Source: Actinomyces sp. ICM47
GTDB taxonomy: Bacteria; Actinomycetota; Actinomycetes; Actinomycetales; Actinomycetaceae
Assembly: GCF_000278725.1 (NCBI RefSeq)
Contig: NZ_ALCA01000111.1
Coordinates: 5,143-69,142, forward strand
DNA length: 64,000 bases
Reading direction: 5' to 3'
Numbering within the stretch: the stretch's first letter is position 1; each line of letters begins with the position of its first letter. Below are positions 9,594-17,671 of this stretch, in pieces. The notes beneath the pieces were generated by a model. The model was not told where the DNA came from, did no database searches, and saw only the letters and a list, made by a program, of their open reading frames with translations. The position numbers and the translations under genes are program-made.

Positions 9594-10734
9594 ACGCGTT
9601 ATGACACTGGACATGCCCGGCGCTGACCTGCCGGGCACCACCGATCCGTCGATCACGGACATCATCCCCGGCGCGCTCGCCGCCATCGACCCGGCTCTGC
9701 CCGGCGCGTCGTCCGAGGCCGCCAGCGCGCTCGGGATCGAGGCCGGGGCTGACCAGGTGCTCCTCATCCTCGTCGACGGCTTTGGCTATGAACTCATGCA
9801 AGAGCACTTGGGGCACACGCCGACGCTTCGTCGTATGCGGGCCGACATCCGCTCGATCCACACGATTGTGCCCTCGACGACGTCGGCTGCGATCACCGCG
9901 TTTGGCACGGGCGCGCGCCCGGGGTCGACCAACATGGTGGGCTTCTCCGTCGCCTACGGGGGCGGCGTCATGAACCTGCTCGCTATGGAGGGCGGTCCCG
10001 CGCCCACGCAGTGGCAGCCGGTCCCCACCTATTTTGAGCGTCTTGCCGAGGAGGGCGTGTCCTCAGCGGTCGTATCGCCCGCGCGCTTCGCCGGGTCCGG
10101 CCTGACGGGCGCAGCACTGCGCGGTGCGCGCCACGTGCCCGCCGATACCCTTGAGCAGCGCGTGAGCGCGGCCCTGCGCGAGCTGCGCGCGGGCACGCCT
10201 GTCGTCTACCTGTACTGGTCCGAGATCGACCATTCGGGTCATGCTCACGGCGTGGCCTCCGATGCGTGGATCGGACAGGTCGAGCAATTTGATGCGGGCC
10301 TGGCAATGCTCATGCGGGGCCTGCCGAGCGGCGTACGCGTCGTTCTGACGGCCGATCACGGCATGATCAACGTGGAACCAGACCGCATTATCGACGTGGC
10401 CTCCACGCCCGCCCTGCGTGAGGGTGTGCGAATCGTCGCGGGCGAGACGCGAGCGGCCCATGTGCACGCCGAGGAGGGACGCGCCGACGAGGTTGAGGAA
10501 CGCTGGCGTGAGACGCTGGGGGAGAGCGCCTGGGTGCTGTCGCGCGCCCAGATGCCCGCGCTCATCGGCGAGGGCAGCGGCGCATCGGTTATCGGCGACC
10601 TGCTTGTTCTTGCGCGCGGGTGCGGGGGAGTGGTCGATTCGCGGACACAGAGCGCGGCGGCCATCGCGATGCCGGGCATTCATGGCTCGGTGACGCCGAC
10701 TGAGATGCGTATCCCCGTCGTGACGCTCTCCTAA
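9586..10734 (+). CDS. Alkaline-phosphatase-superfamily nucleotide pyrophosphatase/phosphodiesterase
   Basis: 382-aa predicted metallo-phosphodiesterase. Metal site 1 begins with LILVDGFGYEL (first Asp), and the nucleophile Thr/Ser lies in VPSTTSAAITAFGTGARPG. A second set of ligands is in YLYWSEIDHSGHAHG, TADHGMINV and the C-terminal PGIHGSV. No signal peptide is visible, so it should act in the cytoplasm, like the actinobacterial members next to DUF5998. A GTG at 9586 overlaps the previous gene by 8 bases; ATG codons at 9601 and 9613 are alternatives. A perfect hairpin follows the stop. Confidence 0.8.
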   Translation: MSERVMTLDMPGADLPGTTDPSITDIIPGALAAIDPALPGASSEAASALGIEAGADQVLLILVDGFGYELMQEHLGHTPTLRRMRADIRSIHTIVPSTTSAAITAFGTGARPGSTNMVGFSVAYGGGVMNLLAMEGGPAPTQWQPVPTYFERLAEEGVSSAVVSPARFAGSGLTGAALRGARHVPADTLEQRVSAALRELRAGTPVVYLYWSEIDHSGHAHGVASDAWIGQVEQFDAGLAMLMRGLPSGVRVVLTADHGMINVEPDRIIDVASTPALREGVRIVAGETRAAHVHAEEGRADEVEERWRETLGESAWVLSRAQMPALIGEGSGASVIGDLLVLARGCGGVVDSRTQSAAAIAMPGIHGSVTPTEMRIPVVTLS

Positions 10735-10738
10735 CAAT

Positions 10739-10766
10739 GTCGGCCCCCTGTTGTCAGGGGGCCGAC
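10739..10766. terminator. Bidirectional terminator between the phosphodiesterase and sepH
   Basis: GTCGGCCCCCTG TTGT CAGGGGGCCGAC: 12 perfect base pairs with a 4-base loop, lying between two convergent stop codons. Confidence 0.85.
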
Positions 10767-10770
10767 CTGT

Positions 10771-12033
10771 TTACGGCTTCGAGCCAAAGACGATTTCGTC
10801 CCAACTGGGCACCGAGCGCCGCCCCTTCTTAGAGGACACGCTACGTGTCAGGCGGTTCCCTGAGAGACCCTGCGCAGGTATCGATCCGGTTGCGGTCAGC
10901 GCGCCTCCCGTCAGAGCAGACACAGCCCCCGTCGTCGTGGGAGCATTGTCCGCGCCGGAGGACTCGCCGCCAGCGGTCACGGCCTTCATGGGCAGCGCGG
11001 GAGTGCGCTGCTCCTCTGAATTCGCCGCGGCCTCGGTCCCTTCGGAAGGAGAGGCGGAGTCAGAGAGCCACGGCAGCGCGTGGGAAGAGGTCTGGGCACC
11101 GTCACGCGTCGAGCGGATACCGACGGGGATGGCACCGGTGACCTGACGGCGCGTGGGCAGGGGGATGGCACCGGAAGCGGGCGTACCCGCGTCCTGCTCA
11201 ATCTTGGTGCGCGCGGAAGCCAACGAGTAGATACGTGCGGAGATCGGGCCGCTCGACGGCTCAGGCTCGGCGGAGTTCTCCGCATCCTCACCCGCGATAG
11301 CGGCCAGGTATTCTGCTTCTTCATCCTCCTCGTCGCCCAGATCTACGTCGACCTTCTGGCGTTTGCCGCGTGCAGCGTTCAGTTGATCGATCAGGGCCTC
11401 GCGGGTGCGTAGATCCTCTTCGTCGGGATCAGGAGCCGGCGCGGGGCGGGGGATGGGAGAGAAAATCGACGAGGAGGGGGAAGCAGAGACCTGTTCGGTC
11501 AGCCACTGGGCCTCCTGGTCGATGGCCTCGAGCGTGCCCGAGTTCGACAGATGCCAGTGGGCCGCGTGCTCGGCTGCTCCCTGCACAAAGGTGACGATGA
11601 TCTGCCAAGGTTCCCCGGCCTCGCGCGTCGCGGACCAATCGAGGGAGGACGGCTCGACGCCACGCGCCGCCAGACGGTCCAGCACGAGGTCGCCCATCGT
11701 GGGGCCGCCCTCACCGATGCGCACCGCTTGGGCCCGAGACAGCGCGTAATCTTTCTCAGCCTGAACGGGAGCCTCAAAACGCTCAACAGCCTTCACGTCC
11801 ATGCCGTGTGTGGATGCGATCTCCTCCGGGGTCGCACCTGCGCGCAAGAGAGCCTGAATGTCGCGGGGAGCAAGAGTAGGACGCGAGGGCGTGATATCCA
11901 CCTTGGGGCGGTCACGGCGGATAGCGCCGCGGAGCTCGTCCGAGATCAAGATCGAATAGCGTTCACCCTGGGCGTCGGTGAGCACCAGGGACTCGCCGTC
12001 GGAGCTGGTCCCGAGCAATTCGAGCTCAATCAT
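10771..12033 (-). CDS. sepH: Septation protein SepH (DUF3071)
   Basis: Actinobacterial FtsZ-binding protein that stimulates Z-ring assembly during division. The conserved N-terminal domain (residues 1 to about 150) begins MIELELLGTS and includes LRGAIRRDRPK, a helix-turn-helix-like stretch LRAGATPEEIASTHGMDVKAVERFE, and LSRAQAVRIGEGGPTMGDLV. The rest is acidic, Pro/Ser/Ala-rich and probably disordered, ending SWDEIVFGSKP, a typical C-terminal motif. The ATG at 12033 is chosen because GAGGAGG lies 5 bases upstream; the ATG at 12054 would place that ribosome site inside the gene. Length about 420 aa. Confidence 0.9.
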   Translation of the reverse strand: MIELELLGTSSDGESLVLTDAQGERYSILISDELRGAIRRDRPKVDITPSRPTLAPRDIQALLRAGATPEEIASTHGMDVKAVERFEAPVQAEKDYALSRAQAVRIGEGGPTMGDLVLDRLAARGVEPSSLDWSATREAGEPWQIIVTFVQGAAEHAAHWHLSNSGTLEAIDQEAQWLTEQVSASPSSSIFSPIPRPAPAPDPDEEDLRTREALIDQLNAARGKRQKVDVDLGDEEDEEAEYLAAIAGEDAENSAEPEPSSGPISARIYSLASARTKIEQDAGTPASGAIPLPTRRQVTGAIPVGIRSTRDGAQTSSHALPWLSDSASPSEGTEAAANSEEQRTPALPMKAVTAGGESSGADNAPTTTGAVSALTGGALTATGSIPAQGLSGNRLTRSVSSKKGRRSVPSWDEIVFGSKP

Positions 12034-12197
12034 CGCTTCCTCCTCATACGTCACGGTGGAATCGTCTCAAATTATGCGCACAATGTCGCGTAACGGCGCG
12101 CGTGTCACACATACGATGGCACATTCGTTCCACAAGTGTTATCCTCCCTGCGCATAGACACTCGTATAAAACTGTACGAGGGTGAAAGGGGAGAACC

Positions 12198-12500
12198 ATG
12201 GCAACCGATTACGATGCACCGCGTAAGAACGAAGACGAGGTCTCAGAGGACTCGATTGAGGAGCTGAAGTCCCGTCGCAACGATGCCGGTTCAGCCGAGA
12301 TCGAAGAAGACGAGAACGAGGCTGCCGAGAACTTTGAGCTTCCCGGTGCCGACCTGTCCAAGGAAGAGCTGACCGTTCACGTCGTTCCGCGCCAGGATGA
12401 TGAGTTCACCTGCTCGGAGTGCTTCCTCGTCCACCATGCGTCGCAGCTCGATCACGTGGATGCCAACGGCAATCCTGTGTGCACCGAGTGCGCGATGTAA
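12198..12500 (+). CDS. DUF4193 family zinc-ribbon-like acidic protein
   Basis: 100-aa acidic protein of a family confined to actinobacteria. The N-terminal half is Glu/Asp-rich and low in complexity. The C-terminal half has two Cys pairs, CSEC near residue 75 and CTEC at the end, suggesting a zinc ribbon. This resembles small RNA-polymerase- or ribosome-associated zinc proteins, but the function is unknown. AAAGGGGAG precedes the ATG. In M. tuberculosis the orthologue is Rv2699c, in the same neighbourhood. Confidence 0.85.
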   Translation: MATDYDAPRKNEDEVSEDSIEELKSRRNDAGSAEIEEDENEAAENFELPGADLSKEELTVHVVPRQDDEFTCSECFLVHHASQLDHVDANGNPVCTECAM

Positions 12501-12509
12501 GGTAGAGGG

Positions 12510-13142
12510 ATGTTCGGACGAAAGAAAAAGACATACAACGACGACTTCGACGAGGTTGAGGCGCTGCCTCGCCTCAGTGACGAAGACGCCGAAATCTGGA
12601 GTCAGCCCGGTCCTCGCAACTACAAGGACGTGGATACCTCCGAAGGCTACGTCGACATGGGTGCCATTCTACTCCCGTCTCGTCCGGGTATGCAGCTGCG
12701 CACCCAGGTCGCCGACGACGGCACCACCGTCCTGCAGATTCTCGTAGTACTCGGTAACTCGGGCATCCAGATGAGCGTCGCTGCCGCGCCGCGATCCGGC
12801 GGAGTCTGGGATGAGCTGCGCGATGAAATCCGTGCGGGCTTCGAGAAGCAGGGTGCCAAGGTTGCCGACATCCGCACGCGCTACGGTGCCGAGCTGCTCG
12901 TTGATATGCCGATGAAGATGCCTGATGGCCGCTCCGCGACCTCGCGCATGCGCATCCTGGGCCGCGAAGGCGACCGCTGGTTCGCGCGCATCGACATCAT
13001 CGGCCCCGCCGCCGCCAACGCTGAGTCCGGACTCGAGATCGAAAAGGTCATCGACCGCATCGTCATTCGTCGCGACGAGCAGCCGCGCACGCGCCTGGAG
13101 CTACTGCCCGTTCACCTGCCCGCAGGCGCCCAGGAGGACTGA
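12510..13142 (+). CDS. DUF3710 family protein
   Basis: 210-aa soluble protein of unknown function conserved in actinobacteria (Rv2696c type). It starts with a basic MFGRKKKT segment, then an acidic region, then a beta-rich core with GYVDMGAILLPSRPGMQLR, and a predicted alpha/beta segment with LRDEIRAGFEKQGAKVADI. The start is 9 bases after the DUF4193 stop. In mycobacteria the deoxyuridine triphosphatase gene dut normally sits between these two genes; here it is missing. Confidence 0.83.
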   Translation: MFGRKKKTYNDDFDEVEALPRLSDEDAEIWSQPGPRNYKDVDTSEGYVDMGAILLPSRPGMQLRTQVADDGTTVLQILVVLGNSGIQMSVAAAPRSGGVWDELRDEIRAGFEKQGAKVADIRTRYGAELLVDMPMKMPDGRSATSRMRILGREGDRWFARIDIIGPAAANAESGLEIEKVIDRIVIRRDEQPRTRLELLPVHLPAGAQED

Positions 13143-13143
13143 C

Positions 13144-13524
13144 ATGGCCTCGTGGATTTCTCGGGTCGGTGCGGCCCTCGGCCTGGATAAGGACGCGCGT
13201 TCCTTGGATGCCGCCCTCGACGAAGATTCTGCGCGCGCCGCCCGCGGCGTCACACCCATCCGCGACGTGACCGACCGCAGCCACGCGCTGGTGTTCGGCA
13301 CCCTCCTGAGTATGACCTACCCGCCGAAGGAGGGTACCCAGCGTGTTCTCGTCGCCACGCTCTACGATGGAACCGACACGCTCGAATTGCGCTGGCCGGG
13401 CCGCTCATCCATCCCGGGCCTGAGCGTCGGTCAGCGCCTCGAAGTTGAGGGCACCGTCGGTCGTGTTGGCGAGCGCACGGTCATCATCAATCCCCTGTAC
13501 CATGTCATCGCGGGGGAGGGCTGA
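13144..13524 (+). CDS. OB-fold nucleic-acid-binding domain protein
   Basis: 126-aa protein with a C-terminal OB fold: HALVFGTLLSMTYPP, VATLYDGTDTLELRWPGRSSIPGLSVGQRLEVEGTVG and a final VIINPLYHVI resemble the tRNA-anti/RecG-like OB domain. It begins one base after the DUF3710 stop and its TGA overlaps the DUF3159 ATG (TGATG), indicating coupling. The Mtb counterpart is Rv2694c. Binding partner unknown. Confidence 0.8.
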   Translation: MASWISRVGAALGLDKDARSLDAALDEDSARAARGVTPIRDVTDRSHALVFGTLLSMTYPPKEGTQRVLVATLYDGTDTLELRWPGRSSIPGLSVGQRLEVEGTVGRVGERTVIINPLYHVIAGEG

Positions 13525-14201
13525 TGCCCGCGCCGCGCTGGATGAGCCAGGCTGCCTCCGAGAAATTCTCGTGGTCGCAGACCCTGGGCGGCACACGCGG
13601 CGTCATTGAGACCAGCGCTCCCGGGCTGATCTTCGTCATCGTCTACGTCGCAACCCACGCCCTCGTGCCAACCCTCGTCGCGGCCTCCGCCGTCGCAGTC
13701 ATCGCCTGCATTATTCGACTGATCCAGCGTCAGAGCACTCAACAGGCCGTCTCGGGGTTTTTCGGCGTCGCGGTTGGCGTTATTCTGGCCGCCGCGACCG
13801 GGCGTGGCGAAAACTATTTTGCGTGGGGGATCGTCACGAACCTCGCCATGGCCGCGGCCTTCGCCCTGTCAGTCCTCGCGCGGCGTTCCCTGGTCGGCTT
13901 CTTCTACGCGATGCTTACCGGCCTCCCAACGGGCTGGCAGCGTGACCCCTCCCTGCGCCCCCTCCGCCGCCGTTGCGCCCTGCTCACGTGGATGTGGGCG
14001 GGTTTGTTTGGCCTGCGCGTCGCCGTCCAAGCCCCCCTGTGGGCCGCAGGCGCGGTCGCGGCACTCGGCATCGCCAAGCTCGCCTTGGGTCTGCCGCTCT
14101 TCGCGCTCGGTGCCTGGGCCACCTGGTGGGGCCTGCGCGACTACTCCTCGTCCTCCGTCTCCTCTTCCGAGGACGGGGACGCTACGGCCTCGCGCAGCTG
14201 A
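13524..14201 (+). CDS. DUF3159 integral membrane protein
   Basis: 225-aa membrane protein with about five or six hydrophobic segments after a short MPAPRWMSQAASEKFSWSQ leader with the family-typical '..GG.RG..E..LP' element. Function unknown; conserved in actinobacteria (Rv2693c). Its last 61 bases overlap the end of the convergently transcribed K+ regulator gene, so the Ser/Glu-rich tail SSSVSSSEDGDATASRS is encoded opposite that gene's C-terminus. Confidence 0.8.
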   Translation: MPAPRWMSQAASEKFSWSQTLGGTRGVIETSAPGLIFVIVYVATHALVPTLVAASAVAVIACIIRLIQRQSTQQAVSGFFGVAVGVILAAATGRGENYFAWGIVTNLAMAAAFALSVLARRSLVGFFYAMLTGLPTGWQRDPSLRPLRRRCALLTWMWAGLFGLRVAVQAPLWAAGAVAALGIAKLALGLPLFALGAWATWWGLRDYSSSSVSSSEDGDATASRS

Positions 14202-14845
14202 TCCAGAGCCGACGCATCCGAATCCGGCACCAGCAGCAACAGCTCGTCCGAGGCCTCGAATACGTCATCGGCGCTGGGAGTGAGCGGACGCCCATCGCGC
14301 AGTAGCGCAGCCAGGACGGAGCGCGGGGGCAACTCCAGGGAGTGCACGCGCCTGCCGACCACGGGCGAATCCTCGGGAAGAATCAGTGCGTGCATGGACA
14401 CAGCAGCGGTATTGAACGAAAAGAGACGCACCGGGATGCCGATGGAGACAGCCTCCTCGACCAGAGCGGTCATGATACGCGGCGTCGACACCGATACGTC
14501 GACACCCCATGCCTGATCGAAAAGCCACTCGTTATTCGGATTGTTCAGGCGTGCGACGACACGCGGGACGGCGAACTCTGTCTTGGATAGCAGCGAAATC
14601 ACCAGATTCGCTTTGTCGTCGCCGGTCGCTGCGACAACGACGTCCGCCTCCTCCACGCCGGCGTCACGCAGAGCATCAGGCGAGCAAGCGTCCGCAAGCA
14701 CCCAGTCCGCGTCCGCGACGGTCGCGATGCGCAGCTTCTCCGGCATGTTGTCGATGAGTGTGATGTCGTGGCCGTGCGCCAGCAGCTCCAGGGCGACGCT
14801 GCGGCCCACCGAACCCGCTCCCGCGATGACGATTTTCATGCTCAT
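14141..14845 (-). CDS. ceoC: TrkA-type K+ uptake regulatory protein, CeoC-like
   Basis: 234-aa cytoplasmic RCK protein: a Rossmann NAD-binding RCK_N domain beginning MKIVIAGAGSVGRSVALELLAHGHDITLID (GxGxxG), followed by a TrkA_C domain from about residue 140 to 220. Such proteins gate Trk/Ktr potassium channels in response to nucleotides. The start ATGA overlaps the stop of the upstream TrkA-like gene, so the two are coupled, as ceoB-ceoC are in mycobacteria. No TrkH/TrkG pore gene is in the window. The 3' end overlaps DUF3159. Confidence 0.85.
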   Translation of the reverse strand: MSMKIVIAGAGSVGRSVALELLAHGHDITLIDNMPEKLRIATVADADWVLADACSPDALRDAGVEEADVVVAATGDDKANLVISLLSKTEFAVPRVVARLNNPNNEWLFDQAWGVDVSVSTPRIMTALVEEAVSIGIPVRLFSFNTAAVSMHALILPEDSPVVGRRVHSLELPPRSVLAALLRDGRPLTPSADDVFEASDELLLLVPDSDASALDQLREAVASPSSEEETEDEE

Positions 14846-15507
14846 TCCTCCGTCTTGGGCGGACTCGCCAGCTGGTCACGCAGCTGCGTCGTGTCCGTCC
14901 CGTTGATCGCGAAATACAGTTGATCGTGCTCTTGCACAACGAAGCTGGGTTCGGCCGTGCGGATCGAACCCAGGCGCGATGTGAAGATGACCCGGCATCC
15001 TGTGAGTTCCTCGACGACTGCGAAGCTCAGGCCATACCAGTGGGGGGAGGGGGTCACGTTGACGAGGCCGACCGCGCCGGTTGGGTGGGACCAGATGAGT
15101 GAGGCATCCGGGGGAAGCATGCGGCGAAGGACGGATTCGGCGGTGCGCTGCACGGAGGCCACCGTGGGGATGCCCAGGCGCTCGTAGAGATAGGCGCGCG
15201 TGGGATCGTAGATGCGGGCCACCACGTGCTCAACGTGGAAAACCTCACGTGCGACGCGCGCGGCGATAATGTTCGAGTTATCACCCGAAGAGACCGCCGC
15301 AAAGGCGTACGCGTCCTTGATGTTCGCTTGACGCAGGCAGTCGCGGTCCATGCCTACGCCCGTGACTCTCCGGCCAGAAAAGTCGGGGGACAGGCGCGCG
15401 AAAGCCTTGGAATCCTGGTCAATAATGGCCACGGAATGACCCACTGCGTCGAGCGTTGATGCCAGGCGGGCACCAACGCGCCCGCAACCCATGATCACAA
15501 AGTGCAC
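14842..15507 (-). CDS. ceoB: TrkA-type K+ uptake regulatory protein, CeoB-like
   Basis: 221-aa RCK protein with GxGxxG in VHFVIMGCGRVGARLASTLDAVGHSVAIID, an acidic ribose-binding end of beta2 (ID), and a TrkA_C domain in the last third. The GTG at 15507 matches the family's usual M-H-F-V-I-M-G start; an upstream ATG at 15531 would add eight residues. It is divergent from the KimA-like permease with 94 bases between starts, so the potassium genes may share a control region. Confidence 0.83.
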   Translation of the reverse strand: MHFVIMGCGRVGARLASTLDAVGHSVAIIDQDSKAFARLSPDFSGRRVTGVGMDRDCLRQANIKDAYAFAAVSSGDNSNIIAARVAREVFHVEHVVARIYDPTRAYLYERLGIPTVASVQRTAESVLRRMLPPDASLIWSHPTGAVGLVNVTPSPHWYGLSFAVVEELTGCRVIFTSRLGSIRTAEPSFVVQEHDQLYFAINGTDTTQLRDQLASPPKTEE

Positions 15508-15601
15508 GAGAACCAAACTACTCCGGTGCACGCCAGATGGCCACGCGTGCTCATGTGTCTTTCCCAGACGCGGGTCAGGTGGACTACGCTTAACATTCGT
15601 G

Positions 15602-17671
15602 ATGAACTTGTTGGCTTACGCGAAGCGCGTGCTCATCGGGCGCCCGATGCGATCGGACGCGATGGGTCACCAGCTTCTCCCCAAACGCATTGCCCTCCCG
15701 ATTTTTGCTTCGGACGCGCTGTCGTCGGTTGCTTATGCACCCGATGAAGTTCTCTTAACGCTGGCGCTCGCCGGAAGCATGGCAGCCGTCCAATCCGTGT
15801 GGGTGGGCGTTGTGGTTGCCCTCGTCCTGGCAGTCGTGGTCGCTTCCTACCGGCAGACTGTCCACGCCTATCCGTCGGGTGGCGGCGATTATGAGGTTGT
15901 GACCACGAACCTCGGGCGTTCCTGGGGACTACTTGTGGCCTCGGCTCTGCTGGTCGACTACATCCTGACGGTCGCCGTCTCGATTTCCTCGGGTGCCAGT
16001 TACATCACCACAGCCGTGCCATCGTTGCTCGGTCATGAGGTCCCCATCGCGGTTGCTCTCGTCATCATTTTGGCGACGCTCAACCTGCGCGGTACCCGTG
16101 AAGCGGGCAGCGCCTTTGCTGTGCCCACGTACGTGTACATGTTTTCTATCGGTCTCATGGTTGTCGTCGGCTTCGCGAAGATGGCGACGGGCCATCTAGG
16201 TACTGCCCCCACGGCTGCCTACGATCTCGTGGCGGCCCCCGGACATGCCGACGGCTTGGCCGGACTGGCGGGTGCCTTCTTGCTCATGCGTGCCTTCTCC
16301 TCGGGCTGTGCGGCCCTGACCGGCGTCGAAGCTATCTCGAACGGCGTGCCCATGTTCCGTCGCCCGAAATCCCGCAATGCCGCGACAACCTTGGCGATGC
16401 TGGGCATGATCGCGGCCTCCATGATGATCTCAATCCTCGTGCTTGCTCGCGCCACGGGCGTCAAGATCGTCGAAGACCCGGCCGCGCAGCTGACTCTCGA
16501 CGGTGCCCCTGTCCCTGAGAAGACCCCTGTTGACCCCGCGATTTCACAGATCGCTTCCGCGGTGTTCGGGCACGGATCCGTGCTGTTCATTCTGGTCACC
16601 GTCGTCACCGGCTTCATTCTGGTGCTCGCTGGAAACACTGCGTTTAACGGCTTCCCAACCCTGGCCTCGGTCCTGTCACGCGACTCCTTCCTGCCTCACC
16701 AGATGGTGCGTCGCGGCGACCGCCTGTCCTACTCCAATGGCATCGTCGTGCTCACCGTCGCGGCGATCGCGCTGATCGTCGGCTTCCAGGCACAGACCAC
16801 ACGCCTCATCCAGCTCTACGTCGTCGGTGTCTTCATCTCCTTCACGCTCTCGCAGCTGGGCATGATTAAGCACTGGAATAGGCAGCTGCGTACGCGCCAG
16901 TCGGGTCAGGAACGCATGAGTGTGCTGCGCTCGCGCGCCGTCAACATCGTCGGCTTCATGATGACGGGCGCGGTTCTCCTGATCGTTCTGGCTACCAAGT
17001 TCACGCACGGTGCTTGGATCACCCTGCTGATGATCGCCGTTGCGTTCTGTGGTCAGATCTCGATTCATCGCCACTATAAGACTGTCCGTGAGCAGCTGCG
17101 GGTTGATGACTGGCACGCGCGCCGTGCTCTTCCGACCCGCGTGCGCGCCCTCGTCCTCGTCTCCTCCCTGTCTCGCCCCGCGATGCGCGCTATCGCGGCC
17201 GCCCGAGCTTCTTCACCGACGTCCATTGAACTCGTCTCGGTCGTCGCCGACGACGAGGAAGAGAACAGGATGCTGCGTCAGTGGCGTGCCTCGGGAGTGC
17301 CCGTGCCGCTGACTCTCCTGTCTGCGCCCTACCGTGACATCGCTTCGGTGATCCTGCAGTACGTGCGCAGTCGCCGTCGCGCGATGCCCACCGAGATGCT
17401 TGTCGTCTACATGCCCCAGTTCCTCGTCACCCACTGGTGGGAGAACCTGGTTCACAACCAGTCCGGTCTGCGCCTGCGGGCCGCTCTCCTGGACGTGCCC
17501 GGCGTGGTCATTACGATCGTGCCCTGGCAACTCGGAGAGGACGACGTCGTGGAGGGGCGTCAGCGCGTCAACGATCCGTTCTTGCGCGTGGGAGCACCGA
17601 CCTCGTCTGAGTCGAATGCCCATGCTGAGCAGCCCGCTAATGCGCATGACACCGCTGAGGAGTCCTCATGA
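15602..17671 (+). CDS. APC-superfamily permease, KimA-like potassium importer
   Basis: 689-aa membrane protein: about 12 membrane segments to residue ~490, then a cytoplasmic domain of about 200 aa. Its sequence follows Bacillus subtilis KimA closely: SDALSSVAYAPDE in TM1, YRQTVHAYPSGGGDYEV, LLVDYILTVAVSIS in TM3, AFSSGCAALTGVEAISN in TM6, and RGDRLSYSNGIVVL. The Asp/Tyr of TM1, the Tyr/Thr/Ser of TM3 and Thr/Glu of TGVE are the K+ ligands described for KimA. The older annotation 'amino acid permease' therefore may be wrong. TAACAT or TACGCT boxes lie 6-12 bases before the ATG and no ribosome site is visible, so it could be leaderless; GTG at 15599 is an alternative. It is coupled by ATGA to the methyltransferase. 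Confidence 0.82.
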   Translation: MNLLAYAKRVLIGRPMRSDAMGHQLLPKRIALPIFASDALSSVAYAPDEVLLTLALAGSMAAVQSVWVGVVVALVLAVVVASYRQTVHAYPSGGGDYEVVTTNLGRSWGLLVASALLVDYILTVAVSISSGASYITTAVPSLLGHEVPIAVALVIILATLNLRGTREAGSAFAVPTYVYMFSIGLMVVVGFAKMATGHLGTAPTAAYDLVAAPGHADGLAGLAGAFLLMRAFSSGCAALTGVEAISNGVPMFRRPKSRNAATTLAMLGMIAASMMISILVLARATGVKIVEDPAAQLTLDGAPVPEKTPVDPAISQIASAVFGHGSVLFILVTVVTGFILVLAGNTAFNGFPTLASVLSRDSFLPHQMVRRGDRLSYSNGIVVLTVAAIALIVGFQAQTTRLIQLYVVGVFISFTLSQLGMIKHWNRQLRTRQSGQERMSVLRSRAVNIVGFMMTGAVLLIVLATKFTHGAWITLLMIAVAFCGQISIHRHYKTVREQLRVDDWHARRALPTRVRALVLVSSLSRPAMRAIAAARASSPTSIELVSVVADDEEENRMLRQWRASGVPVPLTLLSAPYRDIASVILQYVRSRRRAMPTEMLVVYMPQFLVTHWWENLVHNQSGLRLRAALLDVPGVVITIVPWQLGEDDVVEGRQRVNDPFLRVGAPTSSESNAHAEQPANAHDTAEESS

